Counted from the stretch's first letter, positions 1-11,226 are shown. The stretch is DNA of 48,455 nucleotides from an uncultured delta proteobacterium (GCA_903906315.1 CAIVJW010000447.1:1-48455); one strand, 5' to 3'. The notes: generated from the sequence alone by a model not told the origin. A program made the numbers and translations.

Positions 1-184
1 CGCCGCCCGCGCCCGCCGCGCCGCCGAGGCCCGCCCCGCCCGCGCCCGCCTCGCCGCCGCCCGATCCGCCGCTCTTCGCGGCGACCGCGCCGATCGCGAG
101 GTCGGAGGCGCCCGTGATCGCGTTGCACGCGGCGACGGCCAGCACGATCGCGCCGGGGGCGACGAGTCCGAAGCGAATGGTCAA
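1..184 (-). CDS. Lipoprotein, N-terminal part (gene cut by window start)
   Basis: Only the first 61 codons are in the window. A TTG start at 184-182 is chosen because a clean GGAGG lies 5 nt upstream and no ATG or GTG fits better. The product begins with a short basic N-terminus and a hydrophobic stretch ending in a lipobox-like VAAC (Cys20), so it should be exported and lipidated. After that it turns into a Gly/Ala-rich linker, as in many myxobacterial surface lipoproteins whose folded domain lies further on. The functional domain is outside the window, so no role can be given. It is divergent from asnS. Confidence 0.6.
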   Translation of the reverse strand, partial: MTIRFGLVAPGAIVLAVAACNAITGASDLAIGAVAAKSGGSGGGEAGAGGAGLGGAAGAGG

Positions 185-387
185 GGGAGCCTCCGCCCGG
201 CAGCGTAGCGACCCGCTCGCCCCGGACAAGGCGGCCCGCGATCCGGGGCGCGCCCGGGCGGGGTCGGGGCGCCTCGAGCCGGGCTCCCGCGCGCCTCGCG
301 ACGCGCCCGCGGGTGCCGCGCCGCGTCCTCGTGTATGGTCGGCGCGCCGAAAAGCGCCCCCGAAGGGGCGCGCGAGGAGCGGCGACC

Positions 388-1788
388 ATGACGACGATCT
401 CGGTGAAAGAGGGGCTGTCCGGCGCGATCGCGGCGGGCATGACGGTGACGGTCCGCGGCTGGGTGCGCACGCGCCGCGACTCGAAGGCGGGGCTCTCGTT
501 CGTGCACGTGCACGACGGCTCGTGCTTCGCCCCCATCCAGGTCGTGGCCGAGTCGAACCTGCCGAACTACGCGACGGAGGTGCAGAAGCTCACGGCGGGC
601 TGCGCGGTCGTCTGCACGGGCGAGCTCGCCGCCTCGCAGGGCAAGGGGCAGAGCTTCGAGATCAAGGCGTCCGCGGTCGAGGTCGTCGGCTGGGTCGACG
701 ACCCGGAGACGTACCCGATCCAGCCCAAGGCCCACAGCCTCGAGTACCTGCGCGAGGTCGCCCACCTGCGGCCGCGCACCAACACGTTCGGCGCCGTGTC
801 GCGCGTCCGCCAGACGGTCGCGCACGCGATCCACCACTACTTTCACACGCACGGCTTCTGCTGGGTGAACACGCCGATCGTCACGGCCAGCGACTGCGAG
901 GGCGCGGGCCAGATGTTCCGCGTCTCGACCCTCGACGCCGCGAACCCGCCCAGGTCGCCCGACGGCAAGGTCGACTTCGCACGCGACTTCTTCGGCCGCG
1001 AGACGTTCCTCACCGTGTCGGGCCAGCTCGCCGTCGAGCCGTACTGCCTCGCGCTGTCGAAGGTCTACACCTTCGGCCCCACGTTCCGCGCCGAGAACAG
1101 CAACACGACCCGCCACCTCGCCGAGTTCTGGATGGTCGAGCCCGAGATCGCCTTCGCGAACCTCTCGGACGACGCCGACCTCGCCGAGGACTTCCTCAAG
1201 CACGTCTTCCGCGCCGTGCTCACCGAGCGCGCCGACGACATGGCCTTCTTCGTCGATCGCGTCGACAAGACGGCCATCTCGCGCCTCGAGGCGCTCGCGG
1301 ACTCGAGCTTCGCGCGCGTCGACTACGGCGAGGCGGTGACGATCCTCGAGAAGAGCCGCAAGAAGTTCGAGTTCCCCGTGAAGTGGGGCGTCGACCTGCA
1401 GACCGAGCACGAGCGCTTCCTCACCGAGGAGCACTTCAAGCGCCCGGTCGTCGTGATGAACTACCCGGCCGAGATCAAGGCGTTTTACATGCGCCTGAAC
1501 GACGACGAGAAGACCGTCGCCGCGATGGACGTGCTGGCCCCCGGCATCGGCGAGATCATCGGCGGCGCGCAGCGCGAGGAGCGCCTCGACGTGCTCGACC
1601 AGCGCATGGCCGCGCACCACCTCGACCCGGCCGCGTACTCGTTTTACCGCGATCTGCGCCGCTACGGGACCGTGCCGCACGCCGGCTTCGGCCTCGGCTT
1701 CGAGCGCCTCATCACCTACGTGTGCGGCCTCGGCAACATCCGCGACGCGATCCCGTACCCGCGCACGCCCGGCAACGCGGCGTTCTGA
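388..1788 (+). CDS. asnS: Asparaginyl-tRNA synthetase
   Basis: Cytoplasmic class II aminoacyl-tRNA synthetase charging tRNA-Asn with asparagine. The 466-residue product matches the usual bacterial length. It has an N-terminal OB-fold anticodon-binding domain ([16 protein letters not shown] near residue 21) and a class II catalytic core. Motif 2 is [17 protein letters not shown] and motif 3 is GFGLGFERL near the C-terminus. The long SQREERLDV-like loop is present as [11 protein letters not shown]. The ATG at 388 is chosen because GAGGAG lies 8 nt upstream and the family N-terminus starts there; the frame is open further upstream, but that part does not look coding. A direct AsnRS implies this organism does not depend only on the transamidation route for Asn-tRNA. 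Confidence 0.97.
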   Translation: MTTISVKEGLSGAIAAGMTVTVRGWVRTRRDSKAGLSFVHVHDGSCFAPIQVVAESNLPNYATEVQKLTAGCAVVCTGELAASQGKGQSFEIKASAVEVVGWVDDPETYPIQPKAHSLEYLREVAHLRPRTNTFGAVSRVRQTVAHAIHHYFHTHGFCWVNTPIVTASDCEGAGQMFRVSTLDAANPPRSPDGKVDFARDFFGRETFLTVSGQLAVEPYCLALSKVYTFGPTFRAENSNTTRHLAEFWMVEPEIAFANLSDDADLAEDFLKHVFRAVLTERADDMAFFVDRVDKTAISRLEALADSSFARVDYGEAVTILEKSRKKFEFPVKWGVDLQTEHERFLTEEHFKRPVVVMNYPAEIKAFYMRLNDDEKTVAAMDVLAPGIGEIIGGAQREERLDVLDQRMAAHHLDPAAYSFYRDLRRYGTVPHAGFGLGFERLITYVCGLGNIRDAIPYPRTPGNAAF

Positions 1789-1874
1789 TCGCGCGCCCGA
1801 GCGAGACCACCATCTCGCGGCGGCCGGCGTCGGGCGGTCCGAGCAGGCGGCCCGTCGCATCGAACCGGCTGCAT

Positions 1875-1898
1875 TCCGAGGGGCACCCGCCCCCTCGG
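1875..1898. terminator. Hairpin between convergent asnS and hybrid kinase gene
   Basis: Perfect 9-bp stem (TCCGAGGGG / CCCCTCGGA, 1875-1883 with 1890-1898), extended by one further C-G pair to leave a 4-nt loop. It sits midway in the 249-bp gap between two convergent stops, so it could end transcription in both directions. There is no U-tract on either side. The rest of the gap shows nothing recognisable. Confidence 0.5.
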
Positions 1899-2037
1899 AG
1901 CGCGCCTCGCCTCGCCTCGCGATGGCGCAGCTGGCGACCGCGGCCCCCTCCGCGACCGTCCGCGTCCGCGAGCGGGCTCGCGAGCTGCCTCGCGCGCGTC
2001 ACCCCAGCGCGTCGTCCGTCGAGGCGGCCGTCGCCCG

Positions 2038-4538
<2,501 letters not shown>

Positions 4539-4542
<4 letters not shown>

Positions 4543-4976
4543 GTAGCCGCGAACCCGACGGCCGCGAGCGCGGCGAGCGCGCACGCTTCGTCGTGGTCGT
4601 AGTGCCCGCCGCTGACGCCGATCGCGCCGACCATTGCGCCGTCGACGCGCAGGGGCAGGCCGCCGCCGAACATCGTGAAGTCCGGCAGCGACGGCGCGCC
4701 CGCCGCGAGGATCGGGTCGTCGCCGATGAACGCATGCCACGCCCGGCCGGTCGCGATGCCGAAGCCGACCGCGGTGCGGGCCTTCTTGTGGGCCACGTCG
4801 ACCGCGACGAGCGCGGCGCCGTCCATTCGTCGCATGGCCTTCGTGACGCCCGACTCGTCGACGACGACCGTCACGATTGCGAGGCCGATCGAGGCCGCGT
4901 GGCGCTCGGCGGCGTCCACGAGAGCGGCGGCGGCGGCGGCGGTGATGGTGGGGCGGCTCGAGGATAACGGCGTCAT
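4539..4976 (-). CDS. GlcG/HbpS-like (DUF336) small protein
   Basis: A 145-residue protein with the features of the GlcG/HbpS (DUF336) family. These are an N-terminal helix ending in [12 protein letters not shown], then VVVDESG, the segment [14 protein letters not shown], and the signature FGGGLPL...VGAIGVSGG. Some family members bind haem or haem-breakdown cofactors; Streptomyces HbpS is an accessory protein of the SenS-SenR two-component system. There is no signal peptide, so it should be cytoplasmic, unlike secreted HbpS. The stop codon overlaps the start of the hybrid kinase gene by 4 bp, which suggests the two products work together as ligand or redox sensor and kinase. That link is inference. 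The ATG start lacks a strong Shine-Dalgarno; GGAGCG lies about 20 nt upstream. Confidence 0.85.
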
Positions 4977-5327
4977 GATCCACGAAATACCACGCGCTCC
5001 TCCCGGCCATGCGGCCTTCTTCGCGCCGGCGACGCGCCGCGCCTCGGCGTGGATCGCGGATCGGCCGCGCTCCCGTCGCTGCCGTGGATCTGCACTTTCC
5101 GCGGCCTCCGATCGGTCCCTTTCGCGGCGACTCCAGGGCCCCCGCTATTTGCGAGGATCGCGACGGTCGCGAGGCCTTCCTCCGGTCGCCGGCGACGACG
5201 TCAATTGTCGAGTGAAGCTCCCGACAATCCCGGCGCGGACGCACCGACCTCGCGGAGCGCGCCAATCGGCCAGAACCTGACCTTGCGTAGCCTTGTTTCG
5301 CCCGCACTCCCCGTCTAGCCTTTGCCC
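4977..5327. other. Divergent intergenic region, GlcG-kinase operon / MYXO-CTERM gene
   Basis: About 350 bp between divergent starts, with no convincing gene. It should carry both promoters. The only clear element is the inverted repeat at 5204-5228. Base composition is slightly less GC-rich near the repeat than in the flanking genes. Confidence 0.5.
5204..5228. promoter_or_regulatory. Inverted repeat, candidate operator
   Basis: Perfect 7-bp dyad ATTGTCG-N11-CGACAAT, about 100 bp upstream of the MYXO-CTERM start and about 230 bp upstream of the GlcG-like start. The A/T-containing arms stand out in this GC-rich background. The size and spacing fit a dimeric regulator site (for example LysR- or TetR-type), but no regulator gene is adjacent. 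Confidence 0.4.
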
Positions 5328-5789
5328 ATGCAGATCCGACCCATCCTCTTCAGCGGAGCGGTAACGCTCTTGGCCTGGCTCGCCGTCCCCGGCGTCGCGC
5401 GCGCGGACATCGCGCCCCCGGATTCGTGTACCGGCGCGGCGGGGGTTGCCTGCAACAACGCGGGTCCTTCCGCCAATCAGCCCGGGGTCTGCACGACGCA
5501 GACGTGCTCGAAGGTCGACCCGAACGGTCAGCCGATCGAGTACGACTGCGTCATGTGCGTCGCGCCCGGCAGCGGCGGCTCGGGCGGCAGCACGCAGACG
5601 GGCGGCGGAGGCTCGGCGGCGACGGGCACCGCCACCGGCACGGCCACCGCCACCGCGACCAGCACGGACACCGGCAGCCCCGCGAAGAGCAGCGGCTGCT
5701 CCGTCGGCGGCGCCGGAAGCGACGGCACCCTCGCCTTGACGATGCTTGCCCTCGGCGGGCTGGCGTTCGCCGCCAAGCGCCGCCGCTGA
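5328..5789 (+). CDS. Secreted MYXO-CTERM surface-anchored protein
   Basis: A 153-residue exported protein. An N-terminal signal peptide (hydrophobic segment about residues 6-20, cleavage likely after GVARA) leads into a short Cys-containing domain (DIAPPDSC...). A Gly-rich and then Thr/Ala-rich linker follows. The last 31 residues have the MYXO-CTERM layout: Gly-Cys at 123-124, a hydrophobic helix ([15 protein letters not shown]) and a terminal basic KRRR. In myxobacteria such tails are processed and the Cys becomes the surface-anchoring residue. A TTG two codons upstream (5322) is an alternative start; ATG is preferred. The function of the small Cys domain is unknown. Confidence 0.85.
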   Translation: MQIRPILFSGAVTLLAWLAVPGVARADIAPPDSCTGAAGVACNNAGPSANQPGVCTTQTCSKVDPNGQPIEYDCVMCVAPGSGGSGGSTQTGGGGSAATGTATGTATATATSTDTGSPAKSSGCSVGGAGSDGTLALTMLALGGLAFAAKRRR

Positions 5790-5817
5790 ACGGGGCGGGC
5801 GCCGCGACCGCGGCGAT

Positions 5818-5842
5818 GCGGGGCCGACCGTTGCGGCCCCGC
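5818..5842 (+). terminator. Hairpin after the MYXO-CTERM gene
   Basis: Perfect 9-bp GC stem GCGGGGCCG / CGGCCCCGC (5818-5826 with 5834-5842) and a 7-nt loop, 29 bp after the stop codon. It is followed by GGGTTTCG rather than a proper U-tract, so termination is plausible but not certain. Confidence 0.45.
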
Positions 5843-6136
5843 TGGATGGGTTTCGATCCGCCCCGCGAGACCCCGCCCGGTCGGGCCAGGAACGCGGGAC
5901 GGACCGCCTTCGCGGGGCCGTGGCGCCGGAAGCTGGCCACGTCCGTCGCGTAGCCGCGCGCGATCGTCGGCGCGGCCGGCGAGCCCGCGCGTGTCGACGG
6001 CCCGCGGCGTCCACTGCCATCCTCCCCGGGCGCCCTTCGCCTCGTCCACGTGGCCGTGCCGGCCGTCGCTAGACCCTCGCCGAAGAGGATCTGCAGTAGC
6101 ATCACGCGGGACTCGTGGGCCACCCGGAGCAGAAGC

Positions 6137-6214
6137 TCACCACGGAGGCACGGAGGCAGATCAAATCTGAACTCTGTGCCTCCGTGCCTCCGTGCCTCCG
6201 TGCCTCCGCGGTGA
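6137..6214. repeat. Dispersed palindromic repeat (TEARRHGGT-type intergenic element)
   Basis: Left arm 6137-6158 (TCACCA followed by two CGGAGGCA units) is the reverse complement, with one mismatch, of the right arm 6193-6214. The right side has four tandem copies of TGCCTCCG (6177-6208) and then CGGTGA, so copy number differs between arms (two against four). The centre is A/T-rich. Translated, it gives the familiar spurious peptide TEARRHGGTE seen beside many genes in GC-rich soil and aquatic bacteria, so it is a REP-like mobile or structural element, not a gene. Confidence 0.8.
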
Positions 6215-6642
6215 AAATCACGGCTCTTGGACGGTCGCAAAGGCGGCAGCGCTTTTCGGCGAGGGTCTCGCTATCGGCCTCGGTCGCGCCGATCCGGTGA
6301 CCGCGCGCGACCGTATGCCCACGACGGAACAGGCCACCTGGACTGCCTGATTCGGCGTGCTCGGGCCGGCTCCCAGGGCCGCCGGAGCGTGCGTGGCAAC
6401 CCGGCGCTCGCGCCCGCGCACGGAGCGCGCTGGCGGGCGCACGTGCCCGCTCGTCGCGCCCCGCGCCCCTCGCCGCGCGGGCGTTGCGCCGGCAAGCGAG
6501 CCGGCCAACCGGATCGGCGCAGGATCCAGGACGCGAGGCGTCTCCCGCTCGCCGCGACCCGAGCCCGCGACTCCGGGTGGCACGATTCTCCCATTGAGCC
6601 CTCACCGCGCTCGAATCGAGTGCCCTCAACCAGGAACAGCCA

Positions 6643-7017
6643 ATGAAAGCCCTGCTCATCGACGACTCCAAGGCCGCCCGGGCGATCTTGAGGATGGTGC
6701 TGCTCCAGGCCGGATTCAGCGAGATCCTCGAGGCGGGCGACGGCGTCGAGGGGCTGGCGAAGCTGCGCGCCGCGGGCGCCCTCGATTGCGTGCTCGTCGA
6801 CTGGTACATGCCCGAGATGGACGGCCGCGACTTCGTGCGCGCGGTCCGCGCGGACGCGAGCTTCGACGCCCTGCCCGTGGTCATGGTGACGAGCGAGTCC
6901 GACCCGGCGATGATGGCGAGCGCGCTGCTCGCGGGCGCGAGCGAGTACATCGTCAAGCCGTTCACGCGGCAGGCGATCTGCGAGAAGCTCCAGATCGTGG
7001 GCCTGTCGCTGGCGTGA
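6643..7017 (+). CDS. Single-domain (CheY-like) response regulator
   Basis: A 124-residue stand-alone receiver domain. It has the acidic pair DD (7-8), phospho-acceptor Asp53 in LVDWYMPEMDG, Thr83 in MVTSES and Lys105 in IVKPF, so it should be phosphorylatable. There is no output domain, so it acts by protein-protein contact or as a phosphate shuttle in a relay. AGGA lies 8 nt before the ATG. No kinase or chemotaxis gene is adjacent; the nearest is the hybrid kinase 2 kb to the left on the other strand, whose Hpt could be a partner (inference). The gene stands alone between gaps. Confidence 0.9.
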   Translation: MKALLIDDSKAARAILRMVLLQAGFSEILEAGDGVEGLAKLRAAGALDCVLVDWYMPEMDGRDFVRAVRADASFDALPVVMVTSESDPAMMASALLAGASEYIVKPFTRQAICEKLQIVGLSLA

Positions 7018-7060
7018 GGGGGCGCGGCTCGGTCGCACGGCCCGCACGTCCTGGGCAGTT

Positions 7061-7082
7061 GCGCCCCGGACGGTCGGGGCGC
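7061..7082. terminator. Hairpin between convergent response regulator and oxidase genes
   Basis: Perfect 8-bp stem GCGCCCCG / CGGGGCGC (7061-7068 with 7075-7082), 6-nt loop, in the 96-bp gap between two convergent stops. It could serve both genes. No U-tract. Confidence 0.45.
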
Positions 7083-7113
7083 GCGGGGCCAGCCTCTGGC
7101 GTGCGCGCGCCCT

Positions 7114-8892
7114 CTACGGGTGCGCCCGTCGCGCTCGCCGCGCCCGCCGCACGCGCGCCGACTTGGGCGTCACGGACGGAACGCCGAGCGCACTGAGCAC
7201 CTGCTCGGCTGCGCCCTGGCCCTCGAGGGCCGCGCCCTCCATGAAGCCGAGGTAGTCGAGCGAGGTGTGCTCGCCGCAGAAGAAGACGTTCTTCTGCGGG
7301 GCGTGCTCGTAGCCGCACATGACCTGCGTCTGGCCGACCTTGTAGTAGGCGTACGACCCGTTGAAGCGCCAGTCGCGCATCGGCTTCGTCTCGGCGACCT
7401 TGCCGTTCCAGATCGCGCTGATGCCCGGGAAGATGGGCTCGATCTCCGCCAGGAACGCCTTCGCGTCCGCGACCACCTTCGGATTGCCGTTGTTGCCGTA
7501 CGGGTGGTCGAGCAGCGTCGAGTCCGCCCCGTCGCCGCCCTGGTAGCCGACCAGGATGCCGCTCGTGCCCGGCTGGCCGCGCGTCGGATCCCAGGTGAGC
7601 TGACTGCCCCTGTCCGAGTAGGTCGTCCCGCCGCTGACCCCCCAGGGCCCCGGCTCGTTCCACAGCCGCCGATCGAACTGGAGCTGGATCTTCACGTTTC
7701 GCCCCACGCCCTGCTCCTGAATGGCTCGGTGCTTCAGCGCGTCGAAGCCCGCCTTGGAGTAGTCGAGCGTGCGGAGCGCCCCGAACGGAAGCGCGAGCAC
7801 CACGTAGTCGGCCCGCACCTCGGTCGGTGTGCCGTCGGCCGAGAACGAGAGCGCGTACGTGCCGTCGCTCTCCTCGCGGATCGCCTCGAGCCGGTAGCCG
7901 AGCTGCACCGTGCTGCCGAGGCCGAGGTGGTCGGCCATGGCGCGCGGGAGCTGGTCGACTCCGCCCTTGATGCGGAACTTCTCGTCGGACACCCCGAGGA
8001 TCGACAGCGGATCTTGCTCCGACCCCGACAGCATCGACAGGATGTTCAGCGCGCTCTGGTCGCGCGTCTCGGCGCCGTACTCCATGCGATAGGCCACGTC
8101 GATCAGGCTGCCGAGGCGCGAGGCGCGGCCCCCCGGGATGCGCTGGTCGATCCACGCCGCCGCGCTCATCGAGTCGAGCGCGCGGGCGGCCGCGTTCGCC
8201 GTGTCGTAGGTGACGGGCCAGCCCGCGTCCGCCGCGTCCTTCTGGATCGCGTCGTAGACCGCGGCGAAGTCGGCGTCGGCGTCCTTCGGCAGGTAGTAGC
8301 CGCCTCCGAAATAGTAGGTCTCGCTCGCGCCCTCGGGCTCGGCGCCGAGCGCGTCGGTGAGCTCGAGCCCGAAGCGCTTCGCGAGGTCCTGCACCGTCGT
8401 GTGATCGGTGTCGATGAGCTCGCAGTAGAGGTCCGCCACCTGCCCCTCGGAGAACGACATGTCCTTCGCGACGTAGGGCGCGGCGTGGCACGTGTTGCAG
8501 CCCGTCGGCTCCGCGCCGCGCTCGCTTATCATGCGCCCGCCGACGCGGTGCTTGGAGACGTCGTACACGGTGGCGGCGTAGCCCTTGTCCTTCAGCGCCA
8601 GCGCGCACGCGAGCCCCGAGAGCCCCGCGCCGACGATCGCGATGCGCGGGCCCTTCGCGCCGCCGCCTCCCGGGCCTCCGCCTCCGTCGCCGCTGCTGCA
8701 GCCCGGCGCGAAGGGGATCGCGCCGATCGCCGCCGCGGCGCCGAAGAGGAACCGGCGCCGCGAGGGCAGGCCCTGCTCCCGGAGCAGCGCGCGCTCCTCG
8801 TGCACCGCGAGGACGGGGACGCCGCGGTGCGCCGCGAGGTCGTGCGTGCGCTTCATCCGGCGGATGAGGGACATCAAGGGCGTGCGCGCCAT
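7114..8892 (-). CDS. Tat-exported flavin amine oxidase-like lipoprotein
   Basis: FAD-dependent amine oxidase family (monoamine oxidase / L-amino-acid oxidase fold), 592 residues. Dinucleotide-binding motif IVGAGLSGLACAL starts at residue 86, followed by an RVGGRM motif. The C-terminal FAD segment FFCGEHTS...GFMEGAALEGQ is also present. The N-terminus has a twin-arginine signal (SRRRFLFG, 44-51) and a Cys65 lipobox-like APGC followed by a Gly-rich linker, so the enzyme should be exported folded with FAD and possibly lipid-anchored. A CXXCH sequence (CNTCH, 132-136) sits just after the GGRM region. The ATG at 8892 is chosen for AGGAGG about 9 nt upstream. Substrate is unknown. The C-terminal tail is strongly basic (RRARRARRAHP). 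Confidence 0.88.
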   Translation of the reverse strand: MARTPLMSLIRRMKRTHDLAAHRGVPVLAVHEERALLREQGLPSRRRFLFGAAAAIGAIPFAPGCSSGDGGGGPGGGGAKGPRIAIVGAGLSGLACALALKDKGYAATVYDVSKHRVGGRMISERGAEPTGCNTCHAAPYVAKDMSFSEGQVADLYCELIDTDHTTVQDLAKRFGLELTDALGAEPEGASETYYFGGGYYLPKDADADFAAVYDAIQKDAADAGWPVTYDTANAAARALDSMSAAAWIDQRIPGGRASRLGSLIDVAYRMEYGAETRDQSALNILSMLSGSEQDPLSILGVSDEKFRIKGGVDQLPRAMADHLGLGSTVQLGYRLEAIREESDGTYALSFSADGTPTEVRADYVVLALPFGALRTLDYSKAGFDALKHRAIQEQGVGRNVKIQLQFDRRLWNEPGPWGVSGGTTYSDRGSQLTWDPTRGQPGTSGILVGYQGGDGADSTLLDHPYGNNGNPKVVADAKAFLAEIEPIFPGISAIWNGKVAETKPMRDWRFNGSYAYYKVGQTQVMCGYEHAPQKNVFFCGEHTSLDYLGFMEGAALEGQGAAEQVLSALGVPSVTPKSARVRRARRARRAHP

Positions 8893-9024
8893 CTCGTCTT
8901 GCCTCCTGCGGGCGCCGGGTGCCGGCGCGATCGACCGCGCCAAGCTAACAGCACCCGGGCCGCCTCCGGGGAGGCTTCTCGCGCACGCCCGTCCCGGGCG
9001 CCCGATCGAGCCTGCCGCCGACCG

Positions 9025-11142
9025 CTACCCGCGCAGCTCGCCCTCGCGCGGGGCGCCGGCGCGCACCATCGTGCCGACCCCGCGCGAGGTGAACAGCTCG
9101 GCGACGATGTTGTGCGGGATTCGCCCGTCGATGACGTGGACCGACTCCACGCCTCCCTCGAGCGCGCGCAGGATCGAGGTCGCCTTCGGGAGCATCGACC
9201 CGGTCACGGTGCCGTCGGTCATGCGCGCCTCGAGCTCCTCGCCGGAGATGTCCGAGATCAGGAGCCCTTGCACCTGGATGCCCGGCGCGTCCGTCAGGTA
9301 GATGAGCTTCTTGGCGCCGCAGGCGATGGCGATCTCGGCGGCCACCGCGTCGGCGTCGATGTTGTACGTGTGGCCGTCGGCGCCGAGGCCGATCGGCGAG
9401 AGCACGGGGATGTAGCCCTTGCCGAGCAGCAGCTCGAGGATGTCGGGGTCGACCGAGGCGACCTCGCCGACGAAGCCGAGATCGCGCCCCGAGGGCACCT
9501 CGCGCTTGCGGGCCGAGAGGAGGTTGCCGTCCTTGCCGGAGACGCCGACGGCCCTCGCGCCGGCGCGCGCGAGCGCCGAGACGATCTCCTTGTTGACGCT
9601 GCCCGTGAGCACCATCTCGACGACCTTGAGGTTCTTCTCGTCGGTGACGCGCAGGCCGTCGACGTACTCGCTGGTCTGGCCCATGGCCTCGAGCGTGCGC
9701 GAGATCTCGGCGCCGCCGCCGTGCACGAGGATGGGCTGGAGGCCGACGGCCTGGAGCAGGCGCACGTCCTCGGCGAAGCGCTCCTTCAGCTCGGGCTTCA
9801 CCATCGACCCGCCGCCGAACTTGATGACCGCGCGTGTGCCCGAGAAGCGCTCGATGTAGCGCAGCGCCTGCAGCAGGATCTCGGCCTTGAGATCGGGCGT
9901 CTTCGTCTCGATGCGGCGGTCGCGGCCGACGACGCCGTGCTGATCGACGAGCACGGCGGAGTAGTCGGCGTTGATGCGCACGTAGTCGTAGCTGAGGTCG
10001 CAGCCCCAGGCCGTCGCCTCGTGGTCGCCGAGCCCGAGGTCGATCGAGATCTTCACCTCGTCGCTGCGCAGCAGCGCGCGCAGGCCGTCGGAGTCGAACT
10101 GCGCGGGCACGCCCCGCACGAGCACGGCCACGCCCTGCAGCCGGATGGAGAGCTTGTCCTGGTCGAACGCGTGCCCCTCCTCGGCCGCGCGCGCGCCGAG
10201 CGCCGCGGCGATGCGCCCCCAGTTCGGATCGGTGCCGAAGAACGCGGCCTTGGTCAGCGTCGACTCGGTGACGGAGCGCGCGAACGATCGCGCGGCCTTC
10301 CGCTTGGCCGCGCGCGTCACGTGCACGGTGAGCAGGTGGTGGGCGCCCTCGCCGTCGGCGGCCACCGCGCGCGCGAGATCGCGGCACACCTCGAGGATCG
10401 CCGCGCCGAGGTGCTTGCGCTCGAAGACGTCGTCGCGCTCGACGAGCTCGTTCTCGGCCATGCCGTTCGCCAGCGCGATCACCGCGTCGTTGGTCGAGGT
10501 GTCGCGGTCGACCGAGATCATGTTGAACGTCTCGTCGACCGCCTCGCGCAAGAGCTCGTCGAGCACCTCGGAGGTCACGTTCGCGTCCGTCAGGATGTAC
10601 CCGAGCGTCGTGGCCATGTTCGGGTGGATCATCCCCGACCCCTTGCCGATGCCGAGCACGCGCACGCGGTCGCCGCCGAGGAAGATCTCGCGCGACGCGA
10701 TCTTCGCCGTCGTGTCGGTCGTGAGGATCGCCTCGGCGGCGGGCATCGGGTTCGGCCCGAGGCGCTCGATGAGCTCCGGGATGGCCGCCTCGATCTTGCC
10801 TATCGGCATCGGCACGCCGATGACGCCGGTCGAGCAGGTGAGCACCTGGTAGGGCTCGACGCCGAGCCCCTCGGCGACCGCCTCGGCCATGCGGCGGTTC
10901 GCGTCCTCGCCGGCGGGGCCCGTGAAGCAGTTGGCGTTGCCGCTGTTGGTCACGATGGCGCGCGCGTCGTCGCGCGGGAGGTGCCGCGCGCACCACTCGA
11001 CGCACGCCGCGCGGCTCTTCGACTGCGTGAAGCAGCCCGCGGCGACGGCCGGCTCCTCGGACAGGATGAGCGCCAGATCGGCGCGCTTGACCTTGATGCC
11101 GGCCGAGCCTCCGGCGAAGGTGAATCCAGTCGGGATCTTCAC
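9025..11142 (-). CDS. argJB: Fused ornithine acetyltransferase (ArgJ) - acetylglutamate kinase (ArgB)
   Basis: A 705-residue fusion of two arginine-pathway enzymes. Residues 1 to about 405 are ArgJ, which moves acetyl from N-acetylornithine to glutamate. The self-cleavage/nucleophile Thr178 lies in HPNMATT, and TDPNWGR (304-310) is a family signature. Residues from about 416 are ArgB, which phosphorylates N-acetylglutamate: KFGGGS (441-446), HGGGAEI (474-480), and the C-terminal ATP-site region. The junction helix AEILLQALRYIERFSG resembles the N-terminal helix of arginine-inhibited ArgB enzymes, so feedback control may be kept. The GTG start at 11142 has GGAGG 6 nt upstream. It lies 124 bp downstream of argC on the same strand. 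ArgJ self-cleaves, so the mature form should be an ArgJ alpha subunit plus a beta-ArgB fusion chain (inference). Confidence 0.93.
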   Translation of the reverse strand: MKIPTGFTFAGGSAGIKVKRADLALILSEEPAVAAGCFTQSKSRAACVEWCARHLPRDDARAIVTNSGNANCFTGPAGEDANRRMAEAVAEGLGVEPYQVLTCSTGVIGVPMPIGKIEAAIPELIERLGPNPMPAAEAILTTDTTAKIASREIFLGGDRVRVLGIGKGSGMIHPNMATTLGYILTDANVTSEVLDELLREAVDETFNMISVDRDTSTNDAVIALANGMAENELVERDDVFERKHLGAAILEVCRDLARAVAADGEGAHHLLTVHVTRAAKRKAARSFARSVTESTLTKAAFFGTDPNWGRIAAALGARAAEEGHAFDQDKLSIRLQGVAVLVRGVPAQFDSDGLRALLRSDEVKISIDLGLGDHEATAWGCDLSYDYVRINADYSAVLVDQHGVVGRDRRIETKTPDLKAEILLQALRYIERFSGTRAVIKFGGGSMVKPELKERFAEDVRLLQAVGLQPILVHGGGAEISRTLEAMGQTSEYVDGLRVTDEKNLKVVEMVLTGSVNKEIVSALARAGARAVGVSGKDGNLLSARKREVPSGRDLGFVGEVASVDPDILELLLGKGYIPVLSPIGLGADGHTYNIDADAVAAEIAIACGAKKLIYLTDAPGIQVQGLLISDISGEELEARMTDGTVTGSMLPKATSILRALEGGVESVHVIDGRIPHNIVAELFTSRGVGTMVRAGAPREGELRG

Positions 11143-11172
11143 GTGTGCCTCCGAAGGCCCCGTGCCCGGACG

Positions 11173-11193
11173 CTCCCCCCAGGTGGGGGGGAG
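11173..11193. other. GC hairpin in the argC-argJB gap
   Basis: Stem CTCCCCCC / GGGGGGAG (11173-11180 with 11186-11193) just upstream of the argJB ribosome binding site. It could affect processing or translation of the downstream gene; a role is not shown by sequence. Confidence 0.35.
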
Positions 11194-11226
11194 GCGAGGC
11201 GAGGGGGGATGAAGAGGGCTCTTACT

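Larger units (their letters stand above)
5790..6642. other. 850-bp gap without a supported gene
   Basis: Several frames stay open here, but their translations are Arg/Pro/Ala-rich and match no family, as expected for non-coding GC-rich DNA. The gap holds the hairpin at 5818-5842 and the dispersed palindromic repeat at 6137-6214. The last 30 bp contain the AGGA ribosome binding site of the response regulator gene. I see no RNA gene. Confidence 0.5.

Noticed and set aside
181-1860. Long open frame antisense to asnS
   Set aside because: It is the reverse-strand shadow of a fully conserved asnS; composition is Arg/Ala/Val-rich with no family match.
5205-5228. TTGTCG...GACAAT as a -35/-10 pair
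   Set aside because: The spacer is only 12 bp, too short for a sigma-70 promoter; the inverted repeat explains the sequence better.
5551-6240. Open frame containing TEARRHGGTE
   Set aside because: The peptide is the false translation of the palindromic repeat; the rest has no coding features.
6578-6584. Perfect TGGCACG upstream of the single-domain response regulator
   Set aside because: The required GC of a -12 box is missing at the correct spacing, so it is not a sigma-54 promoter as it stands.
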